Part shown: one piece after another, positions 14,380 to 15,795 of the stretch | Layout of the letters: each line of letters starts with the position of its first letter | Position numbering within the stretch: position 1 is the stretch's first letter | Assembly: GCA_002691725.1 (NCBI GenBank) | Contig: NZIT01000062.1 | Coordinates: forward strand, 30,270-46,064 | DNA from: SAR116 cluster bacterium | GTDB lineage: Bacteria; Pseudomonadota; Alphaproteobacteria; Puniceispirillales; UBA1172 | Reading direction: 5' to 3' | DNA length: 15,795 bases | Position numbers and translations under genes: made by a program | The notes under the pieces: generated by a model | Databases searched by the model: none | Told to the model about the DNA's origin: nothing | What the model saw: only the letters and a program-made list of their open reading frames with translations

Positions 14380-15132
14380 TTAGATATTATCATCAGCTTC
14401 AGCAAGCGGAATCCAATACCCTTTTTCCAGAATCTCAGCAGGCTTAAATCTGGATTTGTAATTCATCTTATGCGATGTAGCGATATAATAACCTAGATAG
14501 ACATAAGGCAAGCCCATATGATGCGCGACTGCCGCACAATCCAATATCATGAAACTTCCCGGCGATAGATGCTGTTTCTCAGGATCAAAGAAACTATAAA
14601 CAAGTGATAGCCCATCATCTTGAATATCAACCAGAATCACGCCGTAAAGCGCCCCCTGATCTCTATATTCGATCAGCACTGTGTCAATGGGGCTGCAATT
14701 AATCATCGCCGCATAACTGCTCTTATCCATATCAGCCATCTGGCCATCGCCATGGCGGCTATTCAGATAGGTCTGAAACAGCTCATAATGCTCATCAATG
14801 CCATAGTTATGAAGCAAATCACGCGAAATATGCGCGTTTTTCTTAATGATGCGGCGTTGGCTTTGGCTGATCAAGAGCTGACCTTCATTGATGTTACCTG
14901 ATGGAATACGTAACGGTTTACAGGCATTGCAATTCGCGCAAATCGGCCGATAAACCCAGTTTTCAACACGCCTAAACCCGGCTTTGGCAAGCTGATCATG
15001 GCTTTTGGGTTGAGAGGTGATATCGGCGGCAAGGCGCTGTTCTACCCGCCCATGCAAATAAGAACATGGCGACGGCCGCGTAACGCGCATGACCAGAGGG
15101 TCGGTAAATGAGATGTAATTCCTGTTATTCAT
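14380..15132 (-). CDS. bpt: aspartate/glutamate leucyltransferase (Bpt), ATE family
   Basis: Bpt transfers leucine from Leu-tRNA to N-terminal Asp or Glu, marking proteins for ClpAPS degradation by the N-degron rule. The protein has 250 residues from ATG 15132. Numbering from the upstream GTG (two residues more), it shows PCSYLHGRVEQRLAADI (24-40), RPICANCNACKPLRI (64-78) with Cys67, Cys70 and Cys73, and the C-terminal block LGYYIATSHKMNYKSRFKP (215-233). Cys25 completes the usual Cys set. AGAGG (15142-15138 on the minus strand) is 5 nt before ATG 15132, while the GTG at 15138 overlaps that site, so the ATG is preferred. It follows the threonine dehydratase stop by 12 nt, so the two are likely co-transcribed. 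Arginyl transfer is the alternative function in this family. Confidence 0.93.
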   Translation of the reverse strand: MNNRNYISFTDPLVMRVTRPSPCSYLHGRVEQRLAADITSQPKSHDQLAKAGFRRVENWVYRPICANCNACKPLRIPSGNINEGQLLISQSQRRIIKKNAHISRDLLHNYGIDEHYELFQTYLNSRHGDGQMADMDKSSYAAMINCSPIDTVLIEYRDQGALYGVILVDIQDDGLSLVYSFFDPEKQHLSPGSFMILDCAAVAHHMGLPYVYLGYYIATSHKMNYKSRFKPAEILEKGYWIPLAEADDNI

Positions 15133-15144
15133 CTCCACCTCTGA

Positions 15145-15795
15145 TTATGATGACATATCCGATAATATGGTCACGGTAAATCCTTTATCCCTGATCGCTT
15201 GCACAATTTCTTGCAAATGATCACCGCCACGAGTCTCAATCACGGCATCAATTTTGGCGAGTTTAGGCGGGACATCCTGGAACATGCGCTGGTGGAAAAT
15301 CTCAATGATATTGGATTTACAGCTACTGATCGCACCTGTAATTCCAGCCAACATTCCCGGCTCATCCGTGATATCAATCCGCAGGCGAGCAATCCGGCCA
15401 TCTCGCGCCATATTTCGGGTCAGCACCGCCGATAGCAGCCGAGGATCAATATTACCGCCACAAATCACAACGCCGCATTTATGACCCTTAACCTTTTCAG
15501 GATATTGGAGCAGTGCTGCGACACCGGCGGCGCCCGCGCCTTCTGTTACCAGACGTTGCTGTTCCACCATAACGCCAACCGCGTGTTCTATGATGACTTC
15601 GTTAACCAGCACAATCTCATCGACCAGATCACGGACGACAGGCATGGTTAGCGCACCTGGCTTTTTGACAGCAATGCCCTCAGCTAGCGTTTCGCCGCCG
15701 CCGCGAATATCATCACCCGCCACCATATCTGTCATCGTTGGCCATAATTCGGCTTCGACACCAATAATACGAATATCAGGATTGATATCGCGCGC
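15145..15795 (-). CDS. ilvA: threonine ammonia-lyase with ACT domain, 5' part outside the window
   Basis: The C-terminal 216 residues of a PLP-dependent threonine dehydratase, which deaminates threonine to 2-oxobutanoate for isoleucine synthesis. The frame runs off the window edge; the first visible codons (ARDINPDIRIIGVEAELWP) already belong to the catalytic fold, so the internal ATG at 15735 is not the start. Visible parts are EGAGAAGVAALL (85-96 of the fragment), CGGNID (112-117) at the PLP ring position, and one ACT domain (about 137-212: LRIDITDEPGMLAGIT onward). A single ACT domain suggests the roughly 400-residue type, not the two-ACT E. coli IlvA. The PLP lysine lies outside the window. 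bpt follows 12 nt downstream. Confidence 0.92.
   Translation of the reverse strand, partial: ARDINPDIRIIGVEAELWPTMTDMVAGDDIRGGGETLAEGIAVKKPGALTMPVVRDLVDEIVLVNEVIIEHAVGVMVEQQRLVTEGAGAAGVAALLQYPEKVKGHKCGVVICGGNIDPRLLSAVLTRNMARDGRIARLRIDITDEPGMLAGITGAISSCKSNIIEIFHQRMFQDVPPKLAKIDAVIETRGGDHLQEIVQAIRDKGFTVTILSDMSS

Overview
The window is a dense run of housekeeping genes from an alphaproteobacterium. Evidence for the group is the gene order (dapA-smpB, Fe-S uracil-DNA glycosylase with a NYN protein, folK, rpoZ-rsh-pdxJ-acpS-lepB-rnc-era-recO-parC), a single bifunctional RSH in place of separate RelA and SpoT, and a leucyl/arginyl-transferase family gene. By eye G+C is about 45-50%, low for many alphaproteobacteria. 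A marine lineage such as the SAR116 group is a reasonable guess, but the sequence alone does not prove it.

Layout. 1-477: queF (queuosine pathway), plus strand. 505-1476: a PLP-dependent serine/threonine dehydratase-like gene on the minus strand, convergent with queF and divergent from dapA. 1605-2987: dapA-smpB. 2971-4210, minus strand: a NYN-domain gene followed by a family 5 uracil-DNA glycosylase, whose 3' end overlaps smpB by 17 bp. 4346-14367: ten genes on the plus strand. These are folK, then rpoZ with a probable promoter of its own, then rsh-pdxJ-acpS joined by 4-nt and 1-nt overlaps, then lepB-rnc-era-recO-parC with gaps of 0 to 6 nt or a 4-nt overlap. 14380-15795, minus strand: an ACT-domain threonine dehydratase (5' part outside the window) followed by the N-degron leucyltransferase gene bpt.

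The long plus-strand run joins stringent control (omega subunit and the (p)ppGpp synthetase/hydrolase), cofactor and carrier-protein activation (PdxJ, AcpS), secretion (signal peptidase I), RNA processing and ribosome assembly (RNase III, Era), and DNA repair and decatenation (RecO, ParC). I see no mobile element, phage gene, CRISPR array, tRNA, rRNA or toxin-antitoxin pair. No stretch over 300 bases lacks a gene; the longest gap is 135 nt (4211-4345). No clear rho-independent terminator is visible.

I do not see an undescribed multi-gene system. The most distinctive signal is small in scale: four genes (rpoZ, pdxJ, rnc, recO) carry perfectly in-frame short tandem duplications at a protein terminus outside the catalytic core, and a 13-bp duplication sits at the queF start. 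A 12-mer containing TATAAT is shared by the regions upstream of folK and rsh, and a shorter version lies upstream of the minus-strand dehydratase.
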